A stretch of DNA of 64,000 nt, from the NCBI GenBank assembly GCA_963851405.1, contig CAWKPB010000004.1, positions 1 through 64,000 of the forward strand, in the 5' to 3' direction. The notes under the pieces were generated by a model. That model worked only from the letters and a program-made list of their open reading frames with translations. It was not told the origin of the DNA and made no database searches. The stretch is from JANPBY01 sp963851405 (GTDB lineage: Bacteria > Actinomycetota > Actinomycetes > DATJPE01). Shown here in pieces: positions 17,719-27,630 of this stretch (positions are counted from its first letter, which is position 1; each line of letters opens with the position of its first letter). The translations under genes were made by a program, and so were the position numbers.

Positions 17719-19155
17719 CTAGTAGGTCAGAGCCGGGGCTTGTGGCGGGCTCCCGGGACCTGGGGGCTCGGCGTCGGCATCTGCGTCCTCGGGGAGCTCG
17801 GCGCGCGCGTAGCGCAGCATGAGCTTGATCCAGACGATGCCGAGGATCAAATACATGACGACGAAACCGGTCAGCGAGAGGACCACTTCGGTCAAACTCA
17901 CCGACGGTGAGTTCCCGTCCTGGGTCAGGAGCAGGCCCTGAACCACCCAGGGTTGCCGACCGTTCTCAGTCAGGACCCAGCCGGCCGTGGTCATGATCAA
18001 CGGGGTCACCACCGCCCAGGTCGAAACCCAGAGGAATGACTTGCTGGTTTCCAACCGGCCGCGGCGCCACAACCAGGCACCCCACAACGCCAGCAGCGGC
18101 ACCAGGGAACCCAGGTACGCCATCGTGCGCATGGACCAGTACTGAATGAAGATGTTCGGGATGTACCCGGTATTCGGTGGATCGCTTTCGAGTGGCCCGT
18201 ACTCCTGTGTGTACTCGGCCTGGAGGTCGTTGAGGCCTTTCACCTCTCCGTTCCACGTGCCCGTGGCCAGCAGCGACAGTAGATGGGGGATCTCGATGAT
18301 CTGGGTGGGGTTTTGATCCCCCTTACCCCCGCCCACTTGGAAGACCGAGAACGAACACGGGGCACAGGTCTCCCACTGGGCTTCCATCGCCGCGACCTTC
18401 ATGGGCTGGTACGTGGTCATGACCTCGCCCACATGGCTGCCGACGAACAATCCCAAAATGGATACGGGGACCAGCACCACGAGTGCGAGCTTGGCCGGCC
18501 CTACGAAAGCCGCCTTGTCCGCACCCTTGCGCATCTGCCAGGCCGAGACCGACAGCATCAGCATGGCTCCGGCAAGCAGCGAGGCCAAGAGGACGTGTGC
18601 GTACCCCCAGATGAAGATCGGATTGGTGAACAGCGCCGAGATCGACGTGAGCTCTGCCTGACCGGTCTCGGGGTTGATGCCGTAGCCCACAGGCCGCTGC
18701 ATCCACGAGTTCGCCGCCATGATGAAGGCCGCCGAAAGCGCTGTTCCGGCAAACAGACACCACACCGTCACGAGGTGGGCCTTGCGGGACAGCACATTCC
18801 AGCCGAACCACCACAGTCCTAGAAATGTGGACTCAAGGAAGAAGGCGGCCAGCCCTTCCATGGCGAGTGGCGCCCCGAACACGTCACCGACGAAGCGTGA
18901 GTACTGGGACCAGTTCATCCCGAACTCGAACTCCTGCACGATCCCCGTCACCACACCGATGGCGATGTTGATGACGAGCAACGTGCCAAAGAACTTGGTC
19001 AGCCGCCGCTGGGTGGGATCACCGGAGCGATACCACTGGGTGTGCAGGACGGCGATCAGGAACGAGAGCCCAATCGTGAGCGGGACGAACAAGAAGTGAT
19101 AGATCGTCGTCGTGGCGAACTGCAAGCGTGAAAGATCGAGCTGGCTGATATCCAT
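17719..19155 (-). CDS. cydA: Cytochrome bd oxidase subunit I
   Basis: This 478-residue quinol-oxidising subunit carries the haems. His20 (TTIYHFLFVPL) is the haem b595/d-site ligand region. Conserved membrane glutamates appear in MEGLAAFFLEST. The quinol loop contains the diagnostic ENGRQPWVVQGLL. The loop is of the short (actinobacterial/Bacillus) type, and the GTFSVFQ-like region reads CSFSVFQVGGGKGD. There are about nine helices and a variable acidic, Pro-rich C-terminus. It is first in the cydAB operon. No cydCD assembly transporter or cydX is seen nearby. It is divergent from pepN with 185 bases between; I see no clear Rex-type palindrome there. Confidence 0.96.
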   Translation of the reverse strand: MDISQLDLSRLQFATTTIYHFLFVPLTIGLSFLIAVLHTQWYRSGDPTQRRLTKFFGTLLVINIAIGVVTGIVQEFEFGMNWSQYSRFVGDVFGAPLAMEGLAAFFLESTFLGLWWFGWNVLSRKAHLVTVWCLFAGTALSAAFIMAANSWMQRPVGYGINPETGQAELTSISALFTNPIFIWGYAHVLLASLLAGAMLMLSVSAWQMRKGADKAAFVGPAKLALVVLVPVSILGLFVGSHVGEVMTTYQPMKVAAMEAQWETCAPCSFSVFQVGGGKGDQNPTQIIEIPHLLSLLATGTWNGEVKGLNDLQAEYTQEYGPLESDPPNTGYIPNIFIQYWSMRTMAYLGSLVPLLALWGAWLWRRGRLETSKSFLWVSTWAVVTPLIMTTAGWVLTENGRQPWVVQGLLLTQDGNSPSVSLTEVVLSLTGFVVMYLILGIVWIKLMLRYARAELPEDADADAEPPGPGSPPQAPALTY

Positions 19156-19340
19156 TGGTAGGCCCCGCGCTGTCCGGTCGAACTCCTGACTCTTCTCTTG
19201 GACGCTAGCGGAGGCACCGGCGCACCCGATCGGGCGTCTAGACCTAAGGCCGCGGGACTTTTGACCCTCCCATGTCTGCGCGTGCGCCCCGATTCCTCTA
19301 GCGTGGCGTATCGACCATCCACCTGCCCCAGGAGCCCCCG

Positions 19341-21887
19341 GTGCCGAGCTCGAATCTGACCCGCATTGATGCGCGCGAGCGCGCGCGCCTGCTCAGCGTC
19401 GAGTCCTACGACGTGGCCCTCGACCTGACCGTCGGAGACAAGGTCTTCCGGTCGGACTCAACGATTCGCTTCTCGTGCGCCGAGCCCGGATCGTCGGTGC
19501 TCGTCGACCTCATCTGCGAACGAGTCTCGGAGGTGTTTCTCAACGGCGCCCCGCTCGATCCGTTTGAGGTGGCGACCGACAGCGGCATCGAGATCAAGGC
19601 GCTGGACGCGGAAAACGAAGTGCGGATCGTCGCCGACATGCCCTACATGCGAACCGGCGAAGGGATGCATCGGTTCGTGGATCCTGCGGACGGGGCTGTC
19701 TATGTGTACACACAGCACGAACCGAACGATGCCCACCGCACCTACGCCTGCTTCGACCAGCCTGACCTGAAGGCAACCTTCGCGATCTCGGTGACGGCAC
19801 CCGACGACTGGCGGGTCATCTCCAACGAAGCCCATGCGGACCCCGAACCAGTATCCGAGGGTGTGGCGCGTTGGAGTTTCGACACCACTCCCCCCATCTC
19901 GACCTACATCACCGCAGTCGTGGCAGGGCCTTACGCGCGGATCACCGACTCCTACCTGCGGCCAGACGGGAGCGAGATTCCCCTTGGCCTGTTCGTTCGC
20001 GCATCGTTGGCGAAGTACCTCGACCCCGAGGAGATCTTGACGATCACCAAGCAGGGTTTTGAGTTCTTCGAGAGGGAGTTCGGACGCCCGTACCCCTTCT
20101 CCAAATACGACCAACTGGCGGTCGCGGAGTACAACGCCGGCGCGATGGAGAACGCCGGATGCGTCACCTTCCACGAGCACTACTTCGTCTTCCGGAGCAA
20201 GGTGACCGACGCGATCCGGGACGCACGAGCCAACACCATCCTGCACGAGATGGCACATATGTGGTTCGGCGATCTTGTGACGATGCGTTGGTGGGACGAC
20301 CTGTGGCTCAACGAGTCGTTCGCAGAATTCATGGCCTACCACGCGGCGGCGACGTCGACTCGCTTCGACGAAGCCTGGACTGGTTTCGCAACCGGTCGGA
20401 AGGCCTGGGGCTACCGACAGGACCAGTTGCCTTCAACGCACCCGATTGTCGCTGACGCTCCCGACATCGAGACCGTCAAGGCGAACTTCGACGGCATCAC
20501 CTACGCCAAGGGCGCCTCCGTGCTTCGCCAGCTCGTCGCGTGGGTCGGCCTCGAGAACTTCATGTCGGGACTGCGGGCCTATTTCGACAGGCACGCCTGG
20601 GGCAACACCACGTTGGCTGATCTCATGGTCGAGCTTGAGCGCGAGTCCGGTCGTGATCTGACCGCCTGGTCCAAGGAGTGGTTGGAGACTGCAGGCTGCA
20701 ACACCCTCCGGCCATCGTTCACCCTCTCCGACGACGGCACCTTCGAGACCTTCTCGGTCGCCCAGGAAGCGGCCGAGGCCCATCCGACGCTGCGAGCTCA
20801 TCGCCTCGGCATCGGCCTTTATGACCTCGCGGATGGCATCCTGCATCGGCGCGAACGCCTCGAGATCGACATCTCAGGAGCATCCACCGACGTGCCCGAG
20901 CTGGTCGGAGTTCGGCAACCCGACCTCCTTCTGCTCAACGATGGCGACCTGACCTTCGCGAAGATCCGCTTGGATGAGCGCTCCCTCGAGACGCTGACGA
21001 CTCACCTCGCGGTGCTTGACGACTCCCTCGCCCGTGCCCTGTGCTGCAGCGCCGCCTGGGATATGACCCGCGATGCGGAGATGCCGCCGCGGCGGTTCGT
21101 CCAGTTGGTGGGGAACCTCGTCGGCGCCGAGACAAATATCGTGACGCTGCAGATCCTGCTCCGTCAGGCAGACTCGGCCGTTAACTTGTATGTCGCGGCC
21201 CGGCACCGGGACAGGGCCCGAGCCGATCTGGCCGCTGTGCTGGGCGATTTGGCGCGCCAGGCCGTGCCTGGGAGCGATCAACAACAGGTTCTGGTCCGAT
21301 CCTTCGCCGGACTTGCCACGAACGAAGCCGATCTGGGGTTCCTCGAGGCACTTCTCGACGGGCGCGAGGTCCTGGATGGCCTAGCGGTCGACGACGAACT
21401 GAGATGGCACCTGGTGTGCTCCTTGGTGGCCCAGGGGCGTATCGGCGATGCCGCGATCCAGTCGGAGCTGGACCGGGACAGCACCGCAGCCGGACAACAG
21501 CATGCTGCGACGGCCCGGGCAGCTCGCCCGACGGCCGAGGCCAAAGCGGAAGCCTGGGCCAAGACGGTCGAGCACGATGAACTCCCCAACGCCCAGCAGG
21601 TCGCCACGATTTCCGGCTTCATGGATCCCGATCACCGGGAGCTGCTGGCCCCGTACGTCGATCGATACTTCGACTCCGTAGGCCAGATCTGGAAGGAGCG
21701 GACGTCCGAGATGGCGACAACAATCGTCATGGGCTTCTACCCGGCCATCTTTGTCGATCAATCGGTCGTGGACCGCACCAACGAATACATCGAAACCCAC
21801 CAACCACCCACAGTCCTTGCCCGCCTGCTGGCCGAGGGGCGAGCAGGAGTCGAGCGCGCTTTGCGCGCTCAAGCGGCGGACGTCTAG
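19341..21887 (+). CDS. pepN: Aminopeptidase N (M1 family zinc metallopeptidase)
   Basis: This 848-residue cytosolic aminopeptidase removes N-terminal residues from peptides. The GTG at 19341 follows CAGGAG. The substrate-anchoring motif is YNAGAMENAG. The zinc site is HEMAHMWFGDLVTMRWWDD with ligands His302 and His306, catalytic Glu303, and third ligand Glu325 in LNESFAE. The C-terminal ERAP1-like helical domain fills residues of roughly 460-848. Length and motif spacing match actinobacterial PepN. It converges on the DUF5130 gene, with only four bases between stops. Confidence 0.96.
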   Translation: MPSSNLTRIDARERARLLSVESYDVALDLTVGDKVFRSDSTIRFSCAEPGSSVLVDLICERVSEVFLNGAPLDPFEVATDSGIEIKALDAENEVRIVADMPYMRTGEGMHRFVDPADGAVYVYTQHEPNDAHRTYACFDQPDLKATFAISVTAPDDWRVISNEAHADPEPVSEGVARWSFDTTPPISTYITAVVAGPYARITDSYLRPDGSEIPLGLFVRASLAKYLDPEEILTITKQGFEFFEREFGRPYPFSKYDQLAVAEYNAGAMENAGCVTFHEHYFVFRSKVTDAIRDARANTILHEMAHMWFGDLVTMRWWDDLWLNESFAEFMAYHAAATSTRFDEAWTGFATGRKAWGYRQDQLPSTHPIVADAPDIETVKANFDGITYAKGASVLRQLVAWVGLENFMSGLRAYFDRHAWGNTTLADLMVELERESGRDLTAWSKEWLETAGCNTLRPSFTLSDDGTFETFSVAQEAAEAHPTLRAHRLGIGLYDLADGILHRRERLEIDISGASTDVPELVGVRQPDLLLLNDGDLTFAKIRLDERSLETLTTHLAVLDDSLARALCCSAAWDMTRDAEMPPRRFVQLVGNLVGAETNIVTLQILLRQADSAVNLYVAARHRDRARADLAAVLGDLARQAVPGSDQQQVLVRSFAGLATNEADLGFLEALLDGREVLDGLAVDDELRWHLVCSLVAQGRIGDAAIQSELDRDSTAAGQQHAATARAARPTAEAKAEAWAKTVEHDELPNAQQVATISGFMDPDHRELLAPYVDRYFDSVGQIWKERTSEMATTIVMGFYPAIFVDQSVVDRTNEYIETHQPPTVLARLLAEGRAGVERALRAQAADV
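21852..21870 (+). terminator. Perfect hairpin at the end of pepN
   Basis: GAGCGCGC TTT GCGCGCTC forms an 8-bp stem with a three-base loop inside the last codons of pepN, about 17 bases before its stop. It lies between convergent genes. No U-tract is present. Confidence 0.35.
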
Positions 21888-21891
21888 ACGG

Positions 21892-22305
21892 TCAGCCCTG
21901 CAGCAGGGGAACCGCCGGCGGCCGTTCGTGCAGCACTTTCGGGTGACAGGCGTGTTCGGCCAAACTGCGTAGTCCGTTGATGATGCCACCGGATAGGTCA
22001 CCCATGGAGAACTGCGAAGCCATCGCCACGGCCGCAAGAGCGCAGGAACGGTCGTCGAGCCAGCGACGCGCAACGGACCCGGTGACCACTTCGAGCGTGC
22101 GAGCGGCCGGATCTACCGCGATCAGAACGGCACGGGGAGCCCCGTCCCCCAGCGCGGTGTGCAGCTCACGGGCCTTCGCTTGCGGGTCAGCGTCGAGCTC
22201 TCCGACGTAGACCGAGAAGTGCAGACCGCTGATCTCCTCCGACTGCGCGACCGCGCGGTCGATCAGGGTCGCCTGCTTGGCCGAGAACGCGTCACCAGCG
22301 GGCAT
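21892..22305 (-). CDS. DUF5130 family protein (TPM-like fold)
   Basis: The protein is 137 residues. The ATG at 22305 is preceded by GGAGGTGCTC, a strong site, so the longer upstream frame is rejected. Features are an N-terminal MPAGDAFSAKQATLIDRAV helix, the strand GLHFSVYVGEL, then VLIAVDPAARTLEVVTG and ARRWLDDRSCALAAVAM. These match the small actinobacterial DUF5130 family, whose fold is like the TPM phosphatase domain. Function is unknown. It is the last gene of the HNH-malQ-membrane protein-DUF5130 run and overlaps the preceding gene by 14 bases. Confidence 0.8.
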   Translation of the reverse strand: MPAGDAFSAKQATLIDRAVAQSEEISGLHFSVYVGELDADPQAKARELHTALGDGAPRAVLIAVDPAARTLEVVTGSVARRWLDDRSCALAAVAMASQFSMGDLSGGIINGLRSLAEHACHPKVLHERPPAVPLLQG

Positions 22306-22690
22306 GAGCACCTCCGAGGTCGCTACCACCCTCGACAGTGCCCACGATGGCCTGCGCGGTTTGTGAGGGACTAATCGCTGTCTGGCTATCGGGTCCGTTG
22401 AACCACACCGGCGCCGCCCACCAGGACAAGCCCGGTCGATAGCGCGGGGAGCTGATCGTTGTAGGCAGCGAGGCCAGGACCCAGATGGTGCCAACGATTA
22501 GCAGCGGCAGCCCCAAATAGATGAGAACGGCGGCTGCCAGCGGCAGCGTGGGTGCCAGCACTTCGCCATCGTCACCCGAATCTGCGAGCGCCGGGGCCGA
22601 GAGGCCGATGACACTGGCCACGGCAACCCCGGCCGCGAAGAGGACGCGGGTGAGCCGTGGAATCCAGCGGCGGGAGGGGATCGGGCTCAC
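22292..22690 (-). CDS. Small membrane/secreted protein
   Basis: This encodes 132 residues from a GTG at 22690 that overlaps the malQ stop in a GTGA arrangement, so it is probably translated by re-initiation. An N-terminal signal-like segment (VLFAAGVAVASVIGLSAPALA, cleavage after ALA at about residue 34) is followed by an acidic patch and one strong membrane helix (LAAAVLIYLGLPLLIVGTIW). A polar C-terminal tail ends with WWAAPVWFNGPD. I do not recognise a family. The position next to DUF5130 is repeated by eye in other actinomycetes, but I cannot confirm that here. Confidence 0.6.
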   Translation of the reverse strand: MSPIPSRRWIPRLTRVLFAAGVAVASVIGLSAPALADSGDDGEVLAPTLPLAAAVLIYLGLPLLIVGTIWVLASLPTTISSPRYRPGLSWWAAPVWFNGPDSQTAISPSQTAQAIVGTVEGGSDLGGAHARW

Positions 22691-24876
22691 GGAGTGGAGC
22701 CTACTGGTCGATGTGGCCCGCGCCCGACCCCGGCGGGGGGTGCGTTCAGAGCCCTGGCCACGCGCCGGGCCAGGCCGGCCCCTCCGGGTGCCTCGAGCTC
22801 GTCGAGGAGCAGTGGTCGACCCAGAGCATCCGTGAGCGGCACACACCAGTTCGGGTACTCCCGGTCTGTTCCTGGCTGGTTGACCGCCCGCCGGTCTCCG
22901 ACCAGATCGGCCAGCGATGCGCCGAGCAGACGGCAAGGGGTCCGTGCCAGTTGGGCATGCAAGGCGACGACGACATCCGCCACGAGGTCATCATCGTGAA
23001 CCAGAGCGTTCACCGGGATGGGATCTGGTCCCTGCCCTACGTCGGGCAGGGTGTCGAGCACCGCCTGACGTTCGGCCTCGTCCGCAGTCCGCTGAGCCTG
23101 CGTGGGTCCGGTCATCAGCCCGAGCCGCTCCCTGATGGCCAGGTGCTCCCCTCGCACATATCCGGCCGTCGGTGGAAGGTCATGCGTCGAGACCGTCGCC
23201 AAGCAGGACTCACGCCAGTGCTGCGGCGCCAGCGGTTCGTCGCTCCATCCCTTCTCAAACCAGGTAATCGAAGTCCCGAGGACCCCGCGGTCGGCGAGAT
23301 AGTCGCGGACCCATGGTTCGACGACACCTAGATCCTCGCCAACAACGACAGCCCCAGCCCGTTCGGCCTCCAGCAAGATGACGCCGACGAGCGCCTCGTG
23401 GTCATAGCGCACGTACGTCCCTTGGGCCGCTGAAAGACCCTTCGGAATCCACCACAGTCGGAACAGGCCCATGACGTGGTCCACGCGCAAGCCGCCGGAG
23501 TGCCGAAGGACGGCCCGGACCAGATCGCGAAATGGTGCGTACCCGCGATCAGCGAGCCGATCTGGATGCCAGGGCGGCTGGGACCAGTCCTGCCCGAGCT
23601 GATTGAAGGCATCGGGCGGTGCCCCCACTGAGCAGTCCACGACCAAGGCGTCACCGAGGGACCACACGTCGGAACCTTCGGGGTGGACGCCAACCGCGAG
23701 GTCATGCACGATGCCGATCCGCATGCCACTGGTCAGAGCCGCAGCCTGCGCAGCGGCCAGCTGCTCATCCATCAACCACTGGGCCCACTGGTGAAAGTCG
23801 ATCAGCTCAGTCAACGCACCGGTGCCTTCCCGCAGGTCTGGCCAACCGGCCGGCTCGGGACCGTACAGCTCGTAGGCCGCTGACCACATCGCGAAATCCA
23901 GCAGGCCCTGTCCTTGCTGCGCACAGAACTCCCGGAAGGAGTCTTGGCGCTCGGGAGTGGGTGTCACCGCGCGCAGAATCTGCAGCGCCTCCCGCTTCGC
24001 GACCCACACCGCATCGCGGTCGATCAAAGCATCCGTGGTCTGTGCCTGCCGCAGCGGCTCAGCCAGGGCATCCAGGTGCCCTCGCTGCGCCGGATCCAGG
24101 CGCTCGTATTCAGGAATCAATTCAATGCGGAGGTAGATGGGGTTAGAGAACCGACGCGAAGTCGGAAGGTACGGCGATGCGCTGATCGGAGCCGACGGTT
24201 CGGCCGCATGCAAAGGGTTGACCAACACGAAGTCGGCCCCGAGCTCGCCCGCCGCCCAGCCGGACAGCCTGGTGAGATCGGCCAGGTCCCCGATCCCCCA
24301 CGAGTCCCGGGACCGCGCTTGGAACACCTGCGTCATGACGCCCCAGGCACGACTGCCTGGGGGTACGGTCGCTGTTTCCAGCTGCCGGGGAGTCACCATC
24401 AATACGGCGCTGGTCTTGGTGCGGCCTGATCGAGCGTGCAGACGGTGATAGCCGGGCGGCAGATCGGACCCGAGCCCGAATGTGGCGCGACCGATCAGTG
24501 TGCCGTCCACCTCGACCGGTTCCACCCACACGTCCAGTTGGTCGGTCGCCGCCCTACCTCCGGATTCAAGTTCGACCCACACGTCGACCGGGTGGCCATG
24601 AGGCACGTGAACCCAGACATGACAGTCGACGCCCGCGGTCGCCACGACGCACGGCGGCAGCATGCGGCGCCAAGCGTCGAGCTCACGGTGGGCCAGCGCC
24701 TCGCCCGCGGCAGACGTCGTTGAGGCGTCCACGCCAAGGCCCGCAAGGACGGCACGTACGGTCCCAGACGCGACCTCGATGTGATGGCCCTGCCAGTCCC
24801 AATACTCCACAGTCACGCCGTAGGACGAAGCTAGAGCCCGCAGAACTTCGTCCGGCGGCTCGCTGGAATCGATCAC
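22687..24876 (-). CDS. malQ: 4-alpha-glucanotransferase (amylomaltase)
   Basis: The protein is 729 residues and belongs to glycoside hydrolase family 77, which transfers 1,4-glucan segments during maltodextrin or glycogen metabolism. Motifs: SRDSWGIGDLADL, SPYLPTSRRFSNPIYL, LRVDHVMGLFRLWWIP (nucleophile Asp), VVGEDLGVVEP (acid Glu) and VSTHDLPPTAGY (stabilising Asp). The first about 150 residues form the extra N-terminal beta domain found in actinobacterial MalQ. I chose the GTG at 24876, the first usable start after the HNH gene stop at 24911; the frame upstream lies inside that gene. Its stop overlaps the next gene by four bases. Confidence 0.92.
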   Translation of the reverse strand: MIDSSEPPDEVLRALASSYGVTVEYWDWQGHHIEVASGTVRAVLAGLGVDASTTSAAGEALAHRELDAWRRMLPPCVVATAGVDCHVWVHVPHGHPVDVWVELESGGRAATDQLDVWVEPVEVDGTLIGRATFGLGSDLPPGYHRLHARSGRTKTSAVLMVTPRQLETATVPPGSRAWGVMTQVFQARSRDSWGIGDLADLTRLSGWAAGELGADFVLVNPLHAAEPSAPISASPYLPTSRRFSNPIYLRIELIPEYERLDPAQRGHLDALAEPLRQAQTTDALIDRDAVWVAKREALQILRAVTPTPERQDSFREFCAQQGQGLLDFAMWSAAYELYGPEPAGWPDLREGTGALTELIDFHQWAQWLMDEQLAAAQAAALTSGMRIGIVHDLAVGVHPEGSDVWSLGDALVVDCSVGAPPDAFNQLGQDWSQPPWHPDRLADRGYAPFRDLVRAVLRHSGGLRVDHVMGLFRLWWIPKGLSAAQGTYVRYDHEALVGVILLEAERAGAVVVGEDLGVVEPWVRDYLADRGVLGTSITWFEKGWSDEPLAPQHWRESCLATVSTHDLPPTAGYVRGEHLAIRERLGLMTGPTQAQRTADEAERQAVLDTLPDVGQGPDPIPVNALVHDDDLVADVVVALHAQLARTPCRLLGASLADLVGDRRAVNQPGTDREYPNWCVPLTDALGRPLLLDELEAPGGAGLARRVARALNAPPAGVGRGPHRPVGSTP

Positions 24877-24910
24877 GAGCGCAGGTGAGTCAGTGAGGGG
24901 CGAGCGCCGG

Positions 24911-25435
24911 TCACGCAGACACCGGGTCGGCCTCCGCCAGCCCGTGGCCGAGCAGGTAGTCCGACCACCGCGGGTCCGCGCGCCCCGAACCGACAATGCG
25001 CCAAGCCGATCCGCTGGGCTGTCGTGGAGCGCGGTGGAGCCTCCAGCCGAGTTCCGCCACCGAGCGATCGGCCTTGACCCGATTGCAGCGGGCACACGCG
25101 GCCACCACGTTGTCCCATACGTGCATACCACCCCGACTCCGTGGAACGACGTGGTCAACGCTGGTCGCCGCTCCCCCGCAGTATGCGCAACGACCGTGAT
25201 CGCGGGCGAAGATGGCACGCCGGGTCAGCGGAACATGCGCGCGATGCGGGACCCGGACGTAGCGGACGAGACGAATCACCAGCGGGACGTCGACGACCTG
25301 GGACGCACTGTGCATGACCGTTCCGCTCTCCTCGACCGTGATCGCCTTTTCCGCCAGAACGAGGAGTAGAGCACGACGGTCTGGCACCACGCCCAAGGGT
25401 TCATAGGTGGCGTTCAGCACCAACGTGTGCGACAT
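24911..25435 (-). CDS. HNH endonuclease-domain protein
   Basis: The protein is 174 residues. The N-terminus MSHTLVLNATYEPLGVVPDRRALLL and the HNH core, CAYCGG...SVDHVVPRSRGG...NVVAACARCNRVKADR, carry two CxxC zinc pairs and the catalytic His/Asn pattern. This compact family is widespread and single-copy in actinomycetes; it is a nuclease by fold but its cellular role is not established. It is the first gene of the operon leading into malQ (34 bases downstream) and is divergent from the prolyl oligopeptidase gene. Confidence 0.85.
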   Translation of the reverse strand: MSHTLVLNATYEPLGVVPDRRALLLVLAEKAITVEESGTVMHSASQVVDVPLVIRLVRYVRVPHRAHVPLTRRAIFARDHGRCAYCGGAATSVDHVVPRSRGGMHVWDNVVAACARCNRVKADRSVAELGWRLHRAPRQPSGSAWRIVGSGRADPRWSDYLLGHGLAEADPVSA

Positions 25436-25521
25436 CCCGAGACCTCCAAGTGCCTAGTCTGCGCATCGGACACGCCGACCGCCAGAGGAAATCGCCGATC
25501 AGGCACCTATGGTTGGTCGCC

Positions 25522-27621
25522 ATGCCCAGTTCCAAGGAGAGCCGCACCTATCCAGCCGCGCACCGACTCGACGACGTCGAGACCCTTCACGGGACCGAGG
25601 TTGCCGACCCGTACCGCTGGCTGGAAGACCCCGAGAACCCCGCCACCCGAGACTGGTCCACAGCCCAACGCGAGCTCTTGGCGCACGAGCGGGCGACTTG
25701 GGCCGGACAAGCGGGGCTGCGCACACGGATCGGCGAGTTGCTGGACGCGGGGATGATCTCCGCTCCCATCTGGCGAGGTCAACGGCAATTCTTCATGCGC
25801 CGCACGGCGGAGCAGGAACATGCCGTTTTGCTCACCATCGACCCCGACGGAACCGAACGCACATTGATCGACCCCATGACGCTTGACCCCTCCGGACTGA
25901 CCACGCTCGACACCTGGCAACCAAGCAAGGAAGGACATCTCCTTGCCTTTCAGGTGTCCGAAGGAGGGACCGAGGAGTCCGTCCTGCGCGTGATTGACGT
26001 CATCACCGGCGACGTGGTGGATGGCCCCATCGATCGTGCGAGGTACTCGCCCGTGGCCTGGCTCCCGGGCGCGAAGGCCTACTACTACGTGCGCCGGCTC
26101 TCGCCAGACTCAGTCCCCAAGGGCGAAGAGCAGTTCCATCGCAGGGTCTGGCTGCACCAGCTTGGCGCGGATCCCGAGACCGACGTGATGGTTTTCGGTG
26201 TTGGCCGCCTGCCCACCGAGTACTACGGAGTAACCGTCAGCCGCGATGGTCGATGGCTCCAGGTGTCAGCAGCAGAGGGGACCGCGCCGCGCAACGATCT
26301 CTTCCTTGCTGACCTCAGCACGTCCCCCCCGGAGGCGCCCGACCTGCGCGCCATCCAGGTCGACGTGGATGCGCAAACCGGCCTCGAGGTATGCCGCGAC
26401 GGAAGGGTGCTGGTATTCACGGACCGCGATGCACCGCGGGGCCGGCTGTGCTTCACCGATCCCGAGCACTTGGACGCGGACCAGTGGGTGGATCTCGTCG
26501 CTCAAGATGACGTGGCTGTTCTGGATGGCTTCGCCGTCCTGGACGGCGAGGACCTCGCGTCCCCCGTACTCCTGGTCTCCTGGACCCGGCACGCGGTCTC
26601 AGAACTCACCGTTCATGACCTCGCCACCGGCGACCGACTCGCTGAGGTCGCGCTGCCGGGGCTTGGGTCGATCGGCGGCGTAGTGGAGCGCCCTGAGGGT
26701 GGTCACGAAGCGTGGTTCGGATACACCGACCACACCACGCCTTCCACCGTGCAGCACTATGACGCGCGTACGGGGGTGACCAGTCTCTGGGCGTCAGCCC
26801 CGGGCGCTGTGCACGTCCCAGACATGGTGACGCGCCAGGTCACGTATACCTCCGGTGATGGCACCGACGTTCGCATGTTCATCATCGCCCGAGAGGACTC
26901 GGACGCAGGGCCTCGACCAACCATCCTGTACGGCTACGGAGGCTTCGGACTGCCACTCACTCCGGCGTTCTCGGCCACTGTTCTGGCCTGGGTCGAGGCC
27001 GGCGGCGTCTGGGCTGTGGCCAATCTTCGCGGCGGAGGCGAAGAGGGCGAGGAGTGGCACCGCGACGGCATGCTCGCCAACAAGCAGAACGTCTTTGACG
27101 ACTTCCACGCAGCAGCAGAGTGGCTCATCAAGGAGGGGTGGGCGACGCCCTCCGGCCTCGCCATCAATGGCGGCTCCAACGGTGGCCTTCTTGTTGGTGC
27201 AGCGATCACCCAACGGCCCGATCTGTTCGCCGCCGCCGTGTGCTCGGCGCCATTGCTCGACATGGTCCGCTACGAACACTTCGGCCTTGGAGCGACATGG
27301 AACGTCGAGTACGGGTCTGCCGCGGTAGCCGAAGAGTTCGGCTGGCTGTTCGCGTATTCGCCGTACCACCGGGTCGTCGAGGGAACCGATTACCCAGCGA
27401 CCCTTTTCACGGTATTCGACGGGGACACCCGCGTGGACCCGCTCCACGCCCGCAAACTCTGTGCGGCGCTCCAGCACGCCACCTCCAGTGGGCGGCCCAT
27501 CCTGCTGCGCGCGGAGTCCGACGTTGGCCACGGGGCGCGGGCGGTAAGTCGCTCAATTGACCTTTCGGTCGAGGTCCTGGCCTTTACGGCCGCCCACACC
27601 GGCCTCGATCTGCCCGGCTAG
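25522..27621 (+). CDS. Prolyl oligopeptidase (S9A family)
   Basis: The protein is 699 residues from the ATG at 25522; the longer frame lies over the divergent HNH promoter region. An N-terminal beta-propeller (roughly residues 80-410) caps a C-terminal alpha/beta hydrolase domain. The catalytic residues are Ser in INGGSNGGLLVG, Asp in FTVFDGDTRVDPLHA and His in SDVGHGARA. RYGYGGFGLP-type sequence appears as LYGYGGFGLPLTP. No signal peptide is seen, so it is likely cytosolic and cleaves short peptides after proline. Nine bases separate it from the MscS gene, so the two are probably one transcript. Confidence 0.92.
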   Translation: MPSSKESRTYPAAHRLDDVETLHGTEVADPYRWLEDPENPATRDWSTAQRELLAHERATWAGQAGLRTRIGELLDAGMISAPIWRGQRQFFMRRTAEQEHAVLLTIDPDGTERTLIDPMTLDPSGLTTLDTWQPSKEGHLLAFQVSEGGTEESVLRVIDVITGDVVDGPIDRARYSPVAWLPGAKAYYYVRRLSPDSVPKGEEQFHRRVWLHQLGADPETDVMVFGVGRLPTEYYGVTVSRDGRWLQVSAAEGTAPRNDLFLADLSTSPPEAPDLRAIQVDVDAQTGLEVCRDGRVLVFTDRDAPRGRLCFTDPEHLDADQWVDLVAQDDVAVLDGFAVLDGEDLASPVLLVSWTRHAVSELTVHDLATGDRLAEVALPGLGSIGGVVERPEGGHEAWFGYTDHTTPSTVQHYDARTGVTSLWASAPGAVHVPDMVTRQVTYTSGDGTDVRMFIIAREDSDAGPRPTILYGYGGFGLPLTPAFSATVLAWVEAGGVWAVANLRGGGEEGEEWHRDGMLANKQNVFDDFHAAAEWLIKEGWATPSGLAINGGSNGGLLVGAAITQRPDLFAAAVCSAPLLDMVRYEHFGLGATWNVEYGSAAVAEEFGWLFAYSPYHRVVEGTDYPATLFTVFDGDTRVDPLHARKLCAALQHATSSGRPILLRAESDVGHGARAVSRSIDLSVEVLAFTAAHTGLDLPG

Positions 27622-27630
27622 TCTCACGCC

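Noticed and set aside
24342..24363. Strong hairpin CCCAGGCA-CGAC-TGCCTGGG
   Set aside because: It lies in the middle of the malQ coding region (opposite strand) far from any gene end, so it is more likely chance in GC-rich coding DNA than a terminator.
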